A stretch of DNA of 64,000 nucleotides from Microplitis mediator (GCF_029852145.1 NC_079969.1:18409798-18473797), one strand, 5' to 3'. Positions 1 through 12,305 are shown, numbered from the stretch's first letter. Translations and numbers: made by a program. The notes: generated by a model not told the origin, from the sequence alone.

Positions 1-345
1 TTTTTTACCTTTTATTTCTCAAATAACTTCAAAACTACTTGACCGATCATCTTCAAAATCTAGTCATATCTAAGTCTTAAGACACTCTTTCGGATGCCGC
101 AAATTTAATATTAATTGTTTGATTCGTTCTAGAGGTATCTTACTATAAAATTTTTGCCTTACACACACACACACACACACACATACACACACACACGCAT
201 GGCCGTACGTCCAGCTAAAAGTAGTCAGAATAGCTTTCTAGAATCTCAAAACTTCGAGATCTGATGATAACTCGACTTTCATAAATCAGACCGAATCCAA
301 TAATTTTCCAAATTTCAGAAAATCTTCAATTTCCATACCGAAAAT
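1..345 (+). repeat. Family A dispersed repeat, 3' fragment
   Basis: This is a partial copy of the repeat family also seen at 10.6-11.7, 26.6-27.9 and 47.3-48.5 kb. It has the same order of blocks: a CA microsatellite (161-196), the phrase AGTCAGAATAGCTTTCTAG, then the segment ending near a short A/T-rich inverted repeat. The 5' part lies outside the window or has been lost. No coding sequence was seen. Confidence 0.6.
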
Positions 346-470
346 TTTTTATTAAATTTTACTAGATCTTCTTGAGTATAGAATTTTTTTTTCTCGGGGA
401 ACATAATTTTCCGATCGATTATAATAAAATATAGCGTAAACAATAAGATACCCATACAGGAGCTGCCAGA

Positions 471-875
471 GTTGAACGAAGGGGCCCTCCTTGGCTCAGC
501 ACTGGGGAACCTAGCTATGGCACATCTATATTAACCCATGCTTGGGTCAAGAATGGGTACCTAATCCTGGTCATCCCAGCCATTACCTGAGCCTGGACCG
601 GGACAGGATAACCTAGCCTTGGCCATTACAATGATTACCCGGGCTTGGGCAAAGACTGAGTTTTCCTGACTTGGCCATCTAATGGAAACCCACACTTGGG
701 CCAGGACTGGGTAACCTAGCCTTGGCCGTTATAATGATTACCCGGGCTTGGGCCAAAACTGGATTCCCCTGTCTCGATCATTCAATGGCAACCCAGACTT
801 GAGCCAAGGTAGAATTATACAAGTTTGGGTATAACTATAGTTACCCATCCTTGGGCGAGAATTGGCTAACCCAGG
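471..875. repeat. GC-richer tandem repeat with CTTGGGCCA motifs
   Basis: Degenerate tandem copies of phrases such as ACCTAGCCTTGGCC and ATTACCCGGGCTTGGGC recur about every 115-120 bp. A shorter subrepeat (CTTGGGCCA followed by ACTGG) recurs between them. The composition is much richer in G+C than the flanks. No open frame is maintained. It looks like a small satellite or the internal array of a transposon. The stretch from 876 to 1280 is plain AT-rich DNA with nothing recognised. Confidence 0.7.
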
Positions 876-1289
876 TTTTTTATTAATTATTCAATCAACT
901 TATTGTTATAGTTTTTTAAATTAATAATTATTCATTTTCGAATTTTAATAAGTATTAATTAATAAATATTTTAACATTCCGATTAAAATTATTTACAACT
1001 AATAATTAATATATTTTTTAGTTCGTTATTATTTGCAATAACAACCGTAATTTTATAATTTTACTTTTAAAAATAATTTAATTGAGAAATAACTTATGAA
1101 TTTTTAAAATAAATGTTATTTTTAATAATGGTGCTAGAGCAAGATAATTAAGCTGGGTTCTTGATAAATAATCAATTAAATTCAATAAATTTTCTTTTTA
1201 AAACTTATGTGATTATAATATAAATAATAGGAAATTATTATTTTTTTTCTTAATCGAAAATATTAATTAAATTGCTCTTTATATTTCAT

Positions 1290-1400
1290 ATAGCCGAGTG
1301 GTTGTAGTAACTGAATAAGTAGATCATATAAAAATTTCAGTTCAACATTAGTAGGTTCGTCCAGTAGCTACCGTTCAAACCCAGCAATCAGAAGGACGTC
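1290..1400 (+). repeat. tRNA-like SINE head (candidate)
   Basis: TAGCCGAGTGG at about 1293-1303 fits the pol III A box of Leu/Ser-type tRNAs, and CGTTCAAACCC at about 1371-1381 fits the B box. The spacing is longer than in an ordinary tRNA, and I could not fold an acceptor stem, so this is not called a functional tRNA. It is best read as a tRNA-derived SINE head or tRNA pseudogene. The AT-rich DNA downstream may be its body. Confidence 0.4.
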
Positions 1401-1546
1401 AGTTCGCGCCCAGGGCCCAGCAGAATTTTCACCGAATTTTTTCACGTCATTTACCTCACTTAAATAATTTAAACATTAATGATCACAAACTCTCGTAGGT
1501 TAATAATAATAAAATTTTTTTAAAATTAATTTTATTTGTTTTTTCG

Positions 1547-1640
1547 ATGCATGGGCCAGGTCTGGCGACCAAGCATGGGCCAGGTCTGGCAAGCAAGCAT
1601 TGGTCAAAGCTGGCAACCAGGCTTGGCACGATGTTATCAT
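1547..1640. repeat. 24-bp tandem repeat
   Basis: About three and a half copies of a 24-bp unit containing GCATGGGCCAGGTCTGGC. The unit is a multiple of three, so it produces a spurious open frame with an 8-residue periodicity. The motif resembles the array at 471-875, so the two may belong to one element. It is followed by plain AT-rich DNA to about 1815. Confidence 0.75.
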
Positions 1641-1817
1641 TCCAGACTTCTACCAAGGCTGGAACAAGGCTGGCTTACAACTTTCGCCCAGAGTTCTACA
1701 TAGTTGAACCAAGCCTGGGCCCGTTGTACTTTCCTGTCTGGGTATGAGCATTTTTTCCCGAAAAGATTTTTTAGAAAAAATATGTTATTCAATTTCTCTA
1801 CTTATAATTTTTATAAA

Positions 1818-2500
1818 TGGGGCATTCCATGCCAAATCAACCACTTTTGACACCGACCCTTTTCGATTTTTCTGAAATTTATGTATCTTTCTCTGCACTA
1901 TTGGAAACAATTTTCACAATTTTCTTACCCAACTAACAACAAGTTACGAGTTATTTTAAAAAATAGCTTTTTTTTGTTAAATAACCATAACTTTTTTGAA
2001 AATTGACTTATTGGGATGATTTCTTTTTAATTTTCGTTTTAAAATGTACTTTTTAGAAAAAAAATAAAAATGACATTTCGGATTCATATTCAAAGTTTTT
2101 TTTTTAACTTTTGAAAAAAAACGAAAATTTTGGGATGATTGACATTTTTGTCTTTCGATTTTTTTTTTAAACGTTCATTTTTCGTTATACCTTTCTGAAA
2201 ATTTTTCAGCAGATTCAGAAAACTTTAAAATCCGAGTAAAAAAAATAAAAACAATAATCAAAAGTGACAATCATCGATAAGGTGTTATTATTTTTCAATA
2301 AAGTTAGGTCAAAAATTTTAAGAAGCATTGAAATATTTTTTCGTATTTTTTTATCTAAAACTACATGCAAAAACAAAAAAGTGAAATCGTTGTTCGATCC
2401 CTTTTATGTTTATCTGCTATAACACTACGGCTTATGAAACCATATATTCATTGTACTTTGTTATTTCATCATGCTCAATATCGTCCCCTTTCTACGTAAA
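1818..2500. repeat. Dispersed repeat starting GGGGCATTCCATGCC (family B)
   Basis: The start, GGGGCATTCCATGCCAAAT, recurs as GGGGCATTCCACGCCAAAT at about 11,728. After the shared start both copies run into A/T homopolymer-rich sequence with similar wording about the 'cgattttctgaa' phrase. This indicates a dispersed, probably non-autonomous DNA element with no coding capacity. The far boundary is not visible. Confidence 0.45.
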
Positions 2501-2769
2501 CCTCGTATCTGTAAAATCGTATTTTTCGGGAAATCAATAAAAACATTTATTATTACTTAACTTTCGTAAATAGTTCAAATAAATTAGAACTTTATACTCT
2601 TTATTTATTACTTTGATGGAATTAAATACAAATTATACCAGCCGCATCGATATTCTCGTTTTATTCATAAGTTTGTGTAGATACGCGTTTTCGTATCAAA
2701 TTCCCGGTAACTTTTTCATAGATACGAGTTTATGAATAAAAAAAAAATTTTTTTCAATTCTGAAACGCA

Positions 2770-3060
2770 ATCGCGCACGCGCACACATATGCACACACGC
2801 ACACCCACACACGTACACTTACACACACACACACGCTCTTGCGCACTTGCACACACACGCACATACTCGCACAGACACACTGTTTAACAGTAATATAGGG
2901 GAAGGGGGGGGGGAATGGGCGCCTACGGGAAAAATGGGCCTCCCAAATTTTTTATCATGAAAAGTGTTTGGGGCGGGGGAGGGAAAAAATGTGACATTGA
3001 GGCAAAATGGTCCCCCCAAAATTTTAACATGAAAAGTGTTACGGGGGGGGGGGGTAAATG
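2770..3060. repeat. CA-rich microsatellite and G-run tandem repeat
   Basis: An interrupted (CA)n tract (about 2775-2880) is followed by two copies of a roughly 75-bp unit. Each unit holds CATGAAAAGTGTT followed by a run of G residues (about 2955-3050). The long G runs are unusual in this AT-rich window and could form G-quadruplex-like structures. No gene is present. Confidence 0.6.
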
Positions 3061-3424
3061 GGTTGCCTAGGCTTTGAAAACCTACGAATATTTTTTAGCC
3101 AAACGGGTTCCCCAATTTTTTTAACAGAAATGATTCAAGAATTATGAGAAGGGGCACACTAGGTTACGAGTTCAACAGCATTAATAACTATAATTTTGAT
3201 AGACACAGCAAATTAACACAAAAAACTCAATAGAAGGAAAAAATAGTAAAACAAGCGGAAAAACTCACACTATGAAAATTTTTTGAGGGGGGCCCACTTT
3301 GCCCCACATTTTTAAATTTTTTATTTTTAATGGACAGAACAAATTAAGGTCAAAGATTTGGCAAAAGCGTAAAAAAAAGGAAAACAAGTAAAAAAAAAGA
3401 GAATAAATTTCTGACTGAAAAAAT

Positions 3425-3990
3425 TTTTCTTTCTTATTAAAACAGCGAACTTTTGGAGCAAGAAATTGTTTTTCTTTGCCCAAGCAACTTTTATTTTAAC
3501 TTAAGCAATTTATTTTTTAGAGCAAGAGAATTTTTCTCTTGGGCCAAGAAAGTTTTTCTTGGTTCAATAGACTTTTTTTTGTTCATTCAAGACGTTTATT
3601 TTTTGAAGCAAAAAAAATTTTTTCTTGGGTCAAGCAAATTTTTTTTCGTTCAAAACGTTGATATTTTGAAGTAAGAAAATGTTTTTCTTGGGGCAAGAAA
3701 AAGTTTATTGGTGCAAGTAAACTTTTTTTCGTTTAAAACGTTGGTTTTTTGCAGTGAGATGACTGATTTTCTTTAGCCAAGAATTTTTTTTCTTAAACCA
3801 AGAAAATTTCAATTTTGCTTTAAAAATAAGTTTTTTTTTTGGAACAATAGAATTTACTATTTTAAACCAAATGAAAGTTTTTGAATCAAGTGTTTTATTT
3901 TTATTGAATCAAGAAAGAATATTCGGAAGACTATAATTGTTTTGAATCAAGTTAATAGTTTTTTCTGTGTAGCACTTTGAATAATGACTC
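3425..3990. repeat. Degenerate tandem array with TCTTGGGCCAAGA motifs
   Basis: Repeated phrases of the type TTTTTCTTGGGNCAAG and TTCAAAACGTTGATATTTTGAAG recur about every 90-100 bp across the interval. Copies are diverged by substitutions and T-run length changes. The open frames that cross it are by-products of the repeat. No gene was seen. Confidence 0.55.
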
Positions 3991-4160
3991 CCATTTACGC
4001 TCGTCTATAAGAACAAATTTTGAAAATTTATCTCTCGAAAACGGTGCAGTAAATCGATTTGAAATTTTAACAGTGATCCCTTTTTTGTAACTCTTTCAAT
4101 AAAAAAAATTTCAGAATCTTGGTATTATTTGGAAAATCGGTATCAAACCTCCTTCATGCA

Positions 4161-4409
4161 TAATTAATGCGAGACACGACCGTGTCTCTTTATACATATT
4201 TTGATATATAATTTTAAATACGTATCCGAACAATATGCGATATGATTTATACTCTTGACGTTGAACACAAGATGAGACGAGATGAGAATCCAAATTTAAA
4301 AAAACGAGATGAGACAAGAGAAAAAATTTTCTCGTACTAATGTTGTCGTGAGACGAGACGAGACGAGAAAATTTTTTCTCTCGTCTCGTCTCACGACAGC
4401 ATTAGTACC
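4161..4409. repeat. Inverted repeats built from GAGACGAGAC units
   Basis: A run of GAGACGAGAC units is followed by its inverted copy. The segment TACTAATGTTGTCGTGAGAC near 4337 pairs with GTCTCACGACAGCATTAGTA ending at 4409, leaving a short A/T-rich loop. A smaller hairpin (GAGACACGACCGTGTCTC) lies at about 4170-4187, and related hairpins occur near 8565 and 48,560. The DNA from 4410 to 5095 is AT-rich with no recognisable gene. Confidence 0.65.
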
Positions 4410-5099
4410 AAAGTATCTAAACAGCCAGAAAAAATGATTATAAGTTAGTGGGTGAGCTTTACTTCACGTGGTTGGATGCAAGAAAAGAAGAAAGATATGT
4501 CAAAGCGGGAAGACGGGTTAAATGGTGTTAAGTCAACTATTAAAGAACGTTTATGGATGAGCCAGTGTCTTGACTTGTGTCAAGGGCCTCCGTTCTCATC
4601 AGCCTTGATAATTAACGAGTTCACAAGCAGTGTCAGTCAATAAAATAGTATTTAGTCATTGACGGATGTGCTTGGTAAATGCAATACGGTTTATTATATC
4701 TTGTGTTGGTGGATGGATTGAGAATGACATTGATGTTTACGTGTAGATATCGATAGATTTGAAAGTAAATTATTGTTGGTTACAACGGTGCAATTCAAAT
4801 AATTTATTTCTCATAACTTATAAATCTTCAGTTTTATTAACTAAACTTCTTCAACTATCGAACATACTTTTGAAAGAGCTTAATGATAAAATTATATAAT
4901 CTATTGGTACAATATTTTGAGTAGCAATTAGTAGCTATACTTCAAAGTTTTTTAATTTTCTTTAGAACAGAAGCAGTTACTACGCAGTTACTTAAGATTT
5001 TCCGATTTCCTGTAATTATTATTTCAAAAACTATATTAGCAGATCGTATTTAACACAAAAAAATCTATTAAAATATAATAATTAAAGTTTAAAAATATG

Positions 5100-5460
5100 A
5101 TTTGTGGAAGAGAGCAGAGGAATACAATGTAAATGCATGCACCGCGTCCTCGAATGTTTTTAAAAGAGTCACCGGAGTCGGTACACATGACCTGCCAACC
5201 AGATCGCAGGTCTGTGACCTTACGAGCGTTGCAATCGATGCCGCGATCTCAATCGTTCTCACTCTACTCAGTACTCAACGTGCAACGCTTTTACGCGCCC
5301 TTGGTTGGACCTTGCATCACACACAATAACAATAACAACAACAATCTTATCAACATTAACAACAGCAATCGTAACATTAAAAAAATGAATTCGGTCAAAT
5401 GTTATCCTCAATCTTCGTTCATTGCAGTCAGGGCCAGACTAACTAATTTCTAAACTTCTA
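5100..5460 (+). promoter_or_regulatory. Candidate promoter / first exon patch
   Basis: A short GC-richer island in AT-rich DNA. It contains an arthropod-type initiator (CTCAGTACTCAACG, about 5265-5280), followed by an ACAATAACAACAAC-rich stretch of the kind common in insect 5' UTRs. An ATG at about 5386 opens a very short frame (stop at 5452). Two overlapping open frames (5102-5329 and 5133-5453) cross the patch but resemble nothing I know. It could be the first exon of a gene whose other exons are elsewhere, or chance. Nothing is recognised from 5460 to 6080. Confidence 0.25.
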
Positions 5461-6079
5461 AACATCCTGATCCTAATCCCGAATAATTTATCATTAGTCA
5501 CCTGCAGAAGTATTTCTCAACAAAACAATATGAGATATATTTCGTTCAAATTATTTTTCATTACTTTGATTTAGGTTTTTATCATTTTTATCATTTGTTA
5601 CTTTAATTTAGAGTTTGTTGCCACAGCTGTTGAAGTTTAGATATCGTTTGGTCCATTTATTCTTTTTCAACACTTATTTTAATCTAGACAGCGAAATAAC
5701 TGATTTGGTGAGATACAAGCATGAAACCGCACCAAGGCCACATAAAATCCTCATCCTCATCCTGATTCTTGAGTCGAGTTTAGTTGAGTTGAATTGAGTG
5801 AAGTAGAAATAAGTTGAGGAGGGATGAGAACACATCTGCGAATCAAAATAGCCTTGAAATGATCTTTTCTTTATAAAACCAAGATACGTTGGTGAAAAAA
5901 TAAGTATATTAAAACTATGACTAACAATTGTTGTATACACCTTGTATGCAAGGTGGAAGCGTCTGATTGTATGCTAATGGGGCTGACAGTTTTCATCAAT
6001 GCCAAATGACGAAAAAAAAAATTTAAAACAAAGCAGATAATCGGCGTTTACTCTATCTACACCTTCGAAAAGCCATCTA

Positions 6080-6430
6080 GGTATTTGTGAAGATGTATCA
6101 ATTTTTTTTTAACTTTCGAAGAGATGTCTATGTGTGAATGTGTATGTGGGAGGGGTGAGGTGAAGTTCTCATATCATTTTGATAAATTAATTAATCTAGA
6201 TGGTTATCATGGCATTTGAAGGAATCTGTTTAAACACATATTTTGTGGAAACTTCAGATTATTTCATTAAATAGAAACTGAGATATTTAAGAAATACAAA
6301 AAATGAAAACTTTTTTTTTCGTTTTTTTTTTTAATGTTTTAAAAACTGAATAGATCGATTTCAAAATCTAGTCAGCTCTAGAACTTGATAATAACTTGCG
6401 ATTGCCGTCATAAATATCAATATTCATAGG
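6080..6430 (-). repeat. Family A fragment
   Basis: The wording (GTGTATGTG-rich stretch, 'tctcatatcattttgat', 'gagatatttaagaaatac', 'cagctctagaac') parallels 26,950-27,200 in the same order. This makes it a fragment of family A in the same orientation as the 26.6-27.9 kb copy. Three copies of a 24-bp phrase containing AATATCAATATT follow at about 6415-6470. The AT-rich DNA up to about 7460 shows no gene. Confidence 0.5.
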
Positions 6431-7463
6431 AAAATCTCAATATTTATAGGAAAATATCAATATTTATAGCAATGTATGACTTATTATTAGTGAATTTGAT
6501 AATAAGAAATCGATGCATCTTTTATTAACTTAAAGAAAAACGAGAAGTATATAAAAGGTTCTTGAATTATCGATCCAAAATAATTATTGCAATCAACTAT
6601 ATATTTGGCATAAAAAATGTCCAAAATCTAGAATTTACAAAAAAACAGTTGCGCACTAAACGAAAGGTTATCTTGACCCAAAGAAAATTATTTAACAAAA
6701 GAATTTTTCGGAAAACGGAACGTATCTTGGTTGAAGTAGATTTTCACTCAATATTGAACATTTTAATTTAAATAGTATATTGTGTGACAAGGAAGAAACA
6801 AAACGATTTCAGACCAGGGTGAAGTTAGCTGCCCAAGCCATAGGTGAAAGCTGACATTACTCGCAGTCTGAAATGATGTGTTATTCTTAGTTATACACTA
6901 TATTTTTAATGATTACCTGCGTTGGAACTTAACGTTCCAGTGTCAGCTGGATCTTCTTCGTTATTCGACAGAGTGACCAGTACCTCTTTTAATTGTAATA
7001 TAGTATATCCTACATAACATCATGATATTATCATTTATTATCAATTATTCCTTGATCAATATTTCTATAAAATTGAACTTGAAAGTTAAAAAAAAAAATT
7101 ACTTTAATTAAATGTCTATAAAGCCTCGACTGAATGATTACAAATAAAAATGATATAATTCATTTTCAAGCAATGCAATTAAGTGTTTAGTTCTATATAG
7201 TTGTAGATAGTCTTATATAATCAGCCAAAAAACAGATTTTATTGCTAGAAAAGTGTGTCAAGTATACATCTATCATAGTGAAAATTTGTGAAATTAAAAT
7301 AATCACTAAGTACCTGAGTGTCACATAAACATAGACAAGTTTCATTTAATTTAGGTCAACAATTGATATTTGCTTATTTTTTATTTAATAAAATTTACTG
7401 AGAAGTTCAAATTTTATTTTCAGCTGATTAGGTATAATTTTTATTATTTGATTTATTTGATTT

Positions 7464-8302
7464 TTTCTTCTCTTTACCTTACATTTACTGAGTAACTGAC
7501 GCAAAAATTGAAAAAATGCGAAAAAAAATTTATTTTTTCACTTTGAAGATGATTACAGGATTTAAGGAACAAAACTTGTTCCTTTAATATTTTGTAAAAC
7601 TTTGAGCAATCGGCCTGTACAAATGGTTCAATCGAACGATTTTAAAATTTACAGGGTTATTAGGGGTACATTGAGCTGTCAAATCACCTGGCAACATTAA
7701 CCTTTCCCTCAATAGTTGCAAAGTAGCGGTTGATTGACTAAAAAACCGTAAAACGTCCATTTTTTGTAGGTTTTTCAAATTGATATTGAAGATAAAAAAC
7801 TTTTTTTTTTTTTTTTAAATCGAAAATGAAGCTTGTGGGGAATTTATTTCAGCTTCTGAAACTGCCGTCTAAATTACTGTGCGAGCATTAGTTGCTGAGA
7901 TATTGATAATCAAAGACAAAAGGATCCTTTTTCATTTGAAGGCTGACATCTCAGCAGCAAATCGTTGTACATAAAAAACAAAAATTCCGAATTGTAGCTG
8001 AATAAATTTACTAAATAAGCCATGAATTGGTTTTTTAGAAAAAATTTTTCCGGCCGCGTGGACCTAAAAAACAAAACCGAAAAATTTTGTAAATTTTTGT
8101 CTCAAGTTATTTCTTATGATTCCGCAAAAACCGTGGCTCAAAAAATTATTTCGCTGAAAGATTTTTAAACTAGAGATTTCAAGCTTCAATTTGCTTTTTT
8201 TATTTTTTCGATACGACCATTTTTCACAAAAATACAGCCGTTCAAAAATCACATAAATTTATAAAATTTTCTTGTTCCTTTAATTTTTTGGATAAGTGTA
8301 TA
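7464..8302. repeat. Single arm of the ATTAAAGGAACA palindrome family
   Basis: This segment closely follows the right arm of the large palindrome at 12,991-14,788. It has the same internal ACTTGTTCCTTTAAT block and the same terminal sequence TTTTTTGGATAAGTGTATA (ending 8302). The terminus looks like a Tc1/mariner-type inverted-repeat end with TA target preference, but there is no transposase frame. From 8303 to 10,610 I see only AT-rich unique-looking DNA. Confidence 0.7.
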
Positions 8303-10628
8303 TAGCACAAATGTGGATAATAGAGTTATAAAATATGAAAAATCCTTTTATTTAGCACATGAGACGTCGCTATTGGGTATAACTTCTCAAGTATATTCGA
8401 TTATATGATGTATCCAAGGTCATTTGAAATTAAAATTCAATAGATTTCTTTTAATTTAATAATAAAATTTATATGTCAACAAGTTGATAGTTGGTTCCGG
8501 TATAGATACATGGTCGAAATTCTCGCGCTCTCACATTTAATTGTTTAATGCATACTTTGCGCGAGACTTAACCGCGTCTCTTGTTTATATAGGACCATTT
8601 TTTATACATACTTATAGATATATAATTTTTTCTACGCGGGCTTTCAACCTTAATTAAACGTACTAATCCTCAGTAATTGAGGTTTACAAGTTTGAAGAAC
8701 AAAAAATATCGATAAAGCGTAAAATTTCAAGTATGCAGTGTCACTGTAACTATATTAAATGAATGCGCTCACATCAGTAACATTAATAAATAACTTCTGG
8801 ATACATATATCGATGGTCACGACAAGTTTGTGTCTATTAAAAGGCTCTGTAAGCCCCAATAAGGGCATCAGCTGCATTTTAATGGTGCAATATAAAGCAG
8901 TCAGATGAAATCATTATCAATTATCATGATGATCCAGTCAATAATCGAAGATAAATGATACGGCCAGTTAAATTCGTCACTTGTTATGCTATCTGATATC
9001 GTGTATTGCAAAAAAAAAATGTTAAGGACAATCTTGAATAATCCTGTTGAAGACTCAACTTTTTGAATCAATTAATCGTTTGATATTTTATTTCGATGAA
9101 CTGTAGGTTGGATATAAGGATGTGAATGTGGATTTATGTATTTTATATAAACGGACACATTTGTGTATTAACTTTCGTGCATGTGCATTACAAGCATATA
9201 CTCACTAGATACACATAGCTATAAACATAAGCATTACATACACTCGCTTACCACAGAATTAAATGAGGCAAAGCAAGTATTCTAATTGTTTTCATGGGAC
9301 AGTGGACTCATTGCCTTCGAGACCTAAGTATTCAGAGAATCTCTTGTAACTCTTATTTTATATATGCTTATGGATAGGGTGTGTGGTTCGTATAGTAGTA
9401 CATGTGCAAAAATTACCAAGCTAAGTCAGTGAGGGACTGAGGGATGTAGGAAGGACGTGAGAGAGGGTTCAAGGGGATAATGGTTCGGTCGATCAGGGTC
9501 CGTCACAGAGGGTGCTTCGATTAAGCGGCTCTGCGAGCTAGTAGTATGAGAACTTTACGCAACAAAGAGCCCAGCCCATCCTTGTAATGTTTTAAACAAA
9601 AAAAAAAGTACTCTGGCAATTTAATAGCTCTGAATGGAATTGAAGGTAATTCACGAGACGTTGTTACTCCTGGTTCAGTCTCAATACGAGAGAGCTGAGT
9701 TAGACAATTAACTATCAAGGTGTTGGTCGATCAAGTTAAATATTTGTCATATTATCCAAAATATCGAGTGGCTACCGATATTTTGATTGAAAGAATAAAA
9801 TTGATTTAATGTGCCAAGGATGGTCCAATAGATTTTTGTTTGATATTGAGAGTGGATGAGAAAGATGGTGGATGTTAGTTGACGCCACCTGAGAGTCAGT
9901 AAAATAATTCAAATTAATTAAAACTAATTTTTAAATATATCAGGATAATTTAAAACTTTGAAAACTCGATTTTCAATGAAGTATCTAGGTGGTTGACAAA
10001 CTTTTAATGATCATCTAAAACCTTATATCTGCATATGGATGATCAAATGCATTCATGATACATTCATATTATGAACAAGACATTCGTTAAACTATATTTG
10101 GTCGAATCTACCAGTAATGATTCCAAGGTTCATAACATGGTGAACAATATATTAAATATGTATTAAGCACAGTATCTATTATGCCATGAATATTCAAAAG
10201 CTTACTAACGAAATTTAAACTTTATGTTAGTTATATATTTATTTATTATTTATTATTTATAACTCCGAACTCATTAGTAAAGTAAAAATTCATCGCTTAT
10301 TTCGGTTTGTTCTACTTTTCAATTTTACTGCTCGTGAAAATGTTAAAGTAACTCGAGTTCAATTTGTATATATGCATATGGGATTCAGACTAGAAGGGGG
10401 CCCAAAAATTTTTGTAAAAATGTTATTTGATCAAGATGATTTTCAATTATTATGAGCTATACGTCGGACTAGGTCACTCCACCAATCTGCTGCAAACTTT
10501 ATGGGAAAATTTTTTATATGATCATGCATATTTACATATCATATCATTCCTGATCATACATGATCACACCTCACCATACATCATCACACCAGATCACGCT
10601 TAGAAATATCCGTTGTGCCCGAAAAAAA

Positions 10629-11690
10629 TCTGTAAATGGGTTGACCCTGCGGGCCAGCACCACAACTTCCGGCTGTGCTCAAAGAGCTCGAAGTCGTAAT
10701 TTTCGAAATTAATAGCTTGACAAAACCATCAATTAGATCGGTGTTTTCAAACTCGGAAAAAAGGACATTCAGCAGCCGAAATGGAAGGTAGATTTTCCAA
10801 TAAATCTATATAAAAAGTTTCATACATACATATCTTGTGGTATATGTTAGTGTAGAGTCATGATATGAAATTAGGCTCGTTTTCTAAGAGTGAGGGTAAA
10901 AAAAACCAAGGACTATTCTCGGTAGAGAACTTCAGATAGTTGATTTTCCAAAACATTATATATGCTAATCTACCAAACTGACCTTCACGTAAACAAAGTA
11001 TAAAAAATCGGTCTATAAGTTGACCCTGCGGGCTAGCCCCAAAACTCCCCGCTGTTTTCGAGCTCGTTGAGCTCGAAAACATTATTGTGAATACATTTTC
11101 GAGCTCTTCGAGCTCGCAAATACTTTTGTATGCCATTGTGTTGTAAAAAACAATTTTTTAGCATTTCTTTCTCCAACGATATCTCGCGAACGAATTAACC
11201 GATTTTGATGGTTGATGCGGCAATCGACGCGTTTTGTCAAGTTCTAAAGCTGATCAAATTTTGGATTCGATTTATCGAGTCGTTTTCGAGATATTTCAGC
11301 CCAGTCCATTTTGAAATCAATCCATCGAGCACATTAAAAGTTATCCGAAAAAAACATTTTTGCAAAAATTTTATTTTTGGAATATCTCTGAACGAGCCCT
11401 ACCGATCAAGCTCAATTTTCTCTCGGCTTCAAGATATTGACAATCCGCGTTGAATGACACCTTAAAGTTCAAAATCGGTTCATCCGTTCAAAAGATACAG
11501 GTATTTACATACGTACGTACGTACGTACATACATACATACATACACTCGGACATCATCTTGAAATTAGTCAGAATAGCTTTCTAGGACCTCGAAACGTCG
11601 ACATCTGATAGAAATTCGATTTTCGTAAATCGGACCAAAACCAATAACTTCCCGAATTTTTGAAAATTTACAATTTTCTTAGCGGGAAGT
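10629..11690 (+). repeat. Family A copies (nested or tandem)
   Basis: There are two 5' ends of family A, at about 10,630 and about 11,015, each reading TTGACCCTGCGGGC followed by a CTTCCNGCTG block and 'gagctcg' motifs. One shared 3' end, TTAGCGGGAAGT, ends at 11,690. An ACGT/ACAT microsatellite sits at about 11,512-11,544. No open frame is plausible. See 47,327-48,477 for the best-bounded copy. Confidence 0.65.
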
Positions 11691-11727
11691 AGAAAAATAG
11701 TCGATTTTTTCGATACAACCTAATATA

Positions 11728-12110
11728 TGGGGCATTCCACGCCAAATTGGACGGTTTCAAGAATTGATTTTTCCGATTTTCTGAATTGTTTGGTATTCTT
11801 TAGTACCCCTCAAAAGAGGTTTCCTGGTAAATTTTGAGACTTTTTTTTATCAATGGTTCAAAAAATAACGAATTTTTAATAAAACCGCTCTTTTTATGGT
11901 TTTTTGATCATAACTTTCGTAATAACCCGATGAAAAAAGATTTTGTCTAATCATATATGATCATGCATAATCGTCTATATATGATCAGATCCAAAAATTG
12001 GCCAGGTCTAATTATATATAGTCAGATATGTTACACATGATCATATATGATTATATATAATCATGCATGAACGAATATAGTCATTTTAGAATCTCATTTA
12101 GAATATCTGT
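11728..12110. repeat. Family B fragment and TATATGATCA satellite
   Basis: The start is GGGGCATTCCACGCCAAAT, as at 1818. From about 11,945 it passes into short repeats of TATATGATCA-type units, which resume at 12,530-12,985. Matching wording at 14,795-14,850 ('tatatgattagacaaaatcttttttcatcggg', inverted relative to 11,930-11,960) suggests that the 12.0-14.8 kb material was inserted into a family B copy. Confidence 0.5.
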
Positions 12111-12220
12111 AAATTATTAATTAAGTAATTTAATTAGGATTTATTGTCTTTATCAATATAAATATCGGTTAAAATTAAACAATAAAAAATAAAAATTACT
12201 ATCCGTTGACTACTATTTTA

Positions 12221-12305
12221 CTACGAGGTCACCCGTCCAATTAATGTCCCATGCCGACGCTGCTTAACTTTGGTTATCGATGGATTGTAGTCTGATGGTC
12301 TAGTC
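12221..12305 (-). repeat. 5S rRNA-derived sequence (SINE3-type or 5S pseudogene)
   Basis: On the minus strand AAAGTTAAGCAGCGTCGG is followed after about 20 nt by GGACGGGTGACC. These correspond to the internal-promoter and 3' half landmarks of eukaryotic 5S rRNA (A box region and the GGATGGGTGACC segment). The 5' third is strongly diverged, and the end does not match a mature 5S terminus. This is therefore a pseudogene, or the head of a 5S-derived SINE, and not a functional 5S gene. Confidence 0.65.

Noticed and set aside
1293..1381. Functional tRNA gene
   Set aside because: A and B boxes are present but no acceptor stem or normal spacing could be found.
3265..3674. Lys/Phe-rich frames on both strands
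   Set aside because: They come from T/A-run tandem repeats and show no domain.
12221..12305. Functional 5S rRNA gene
   Set aside because: The 5' third is too diverged and the 3' end does not match a mature 5S.
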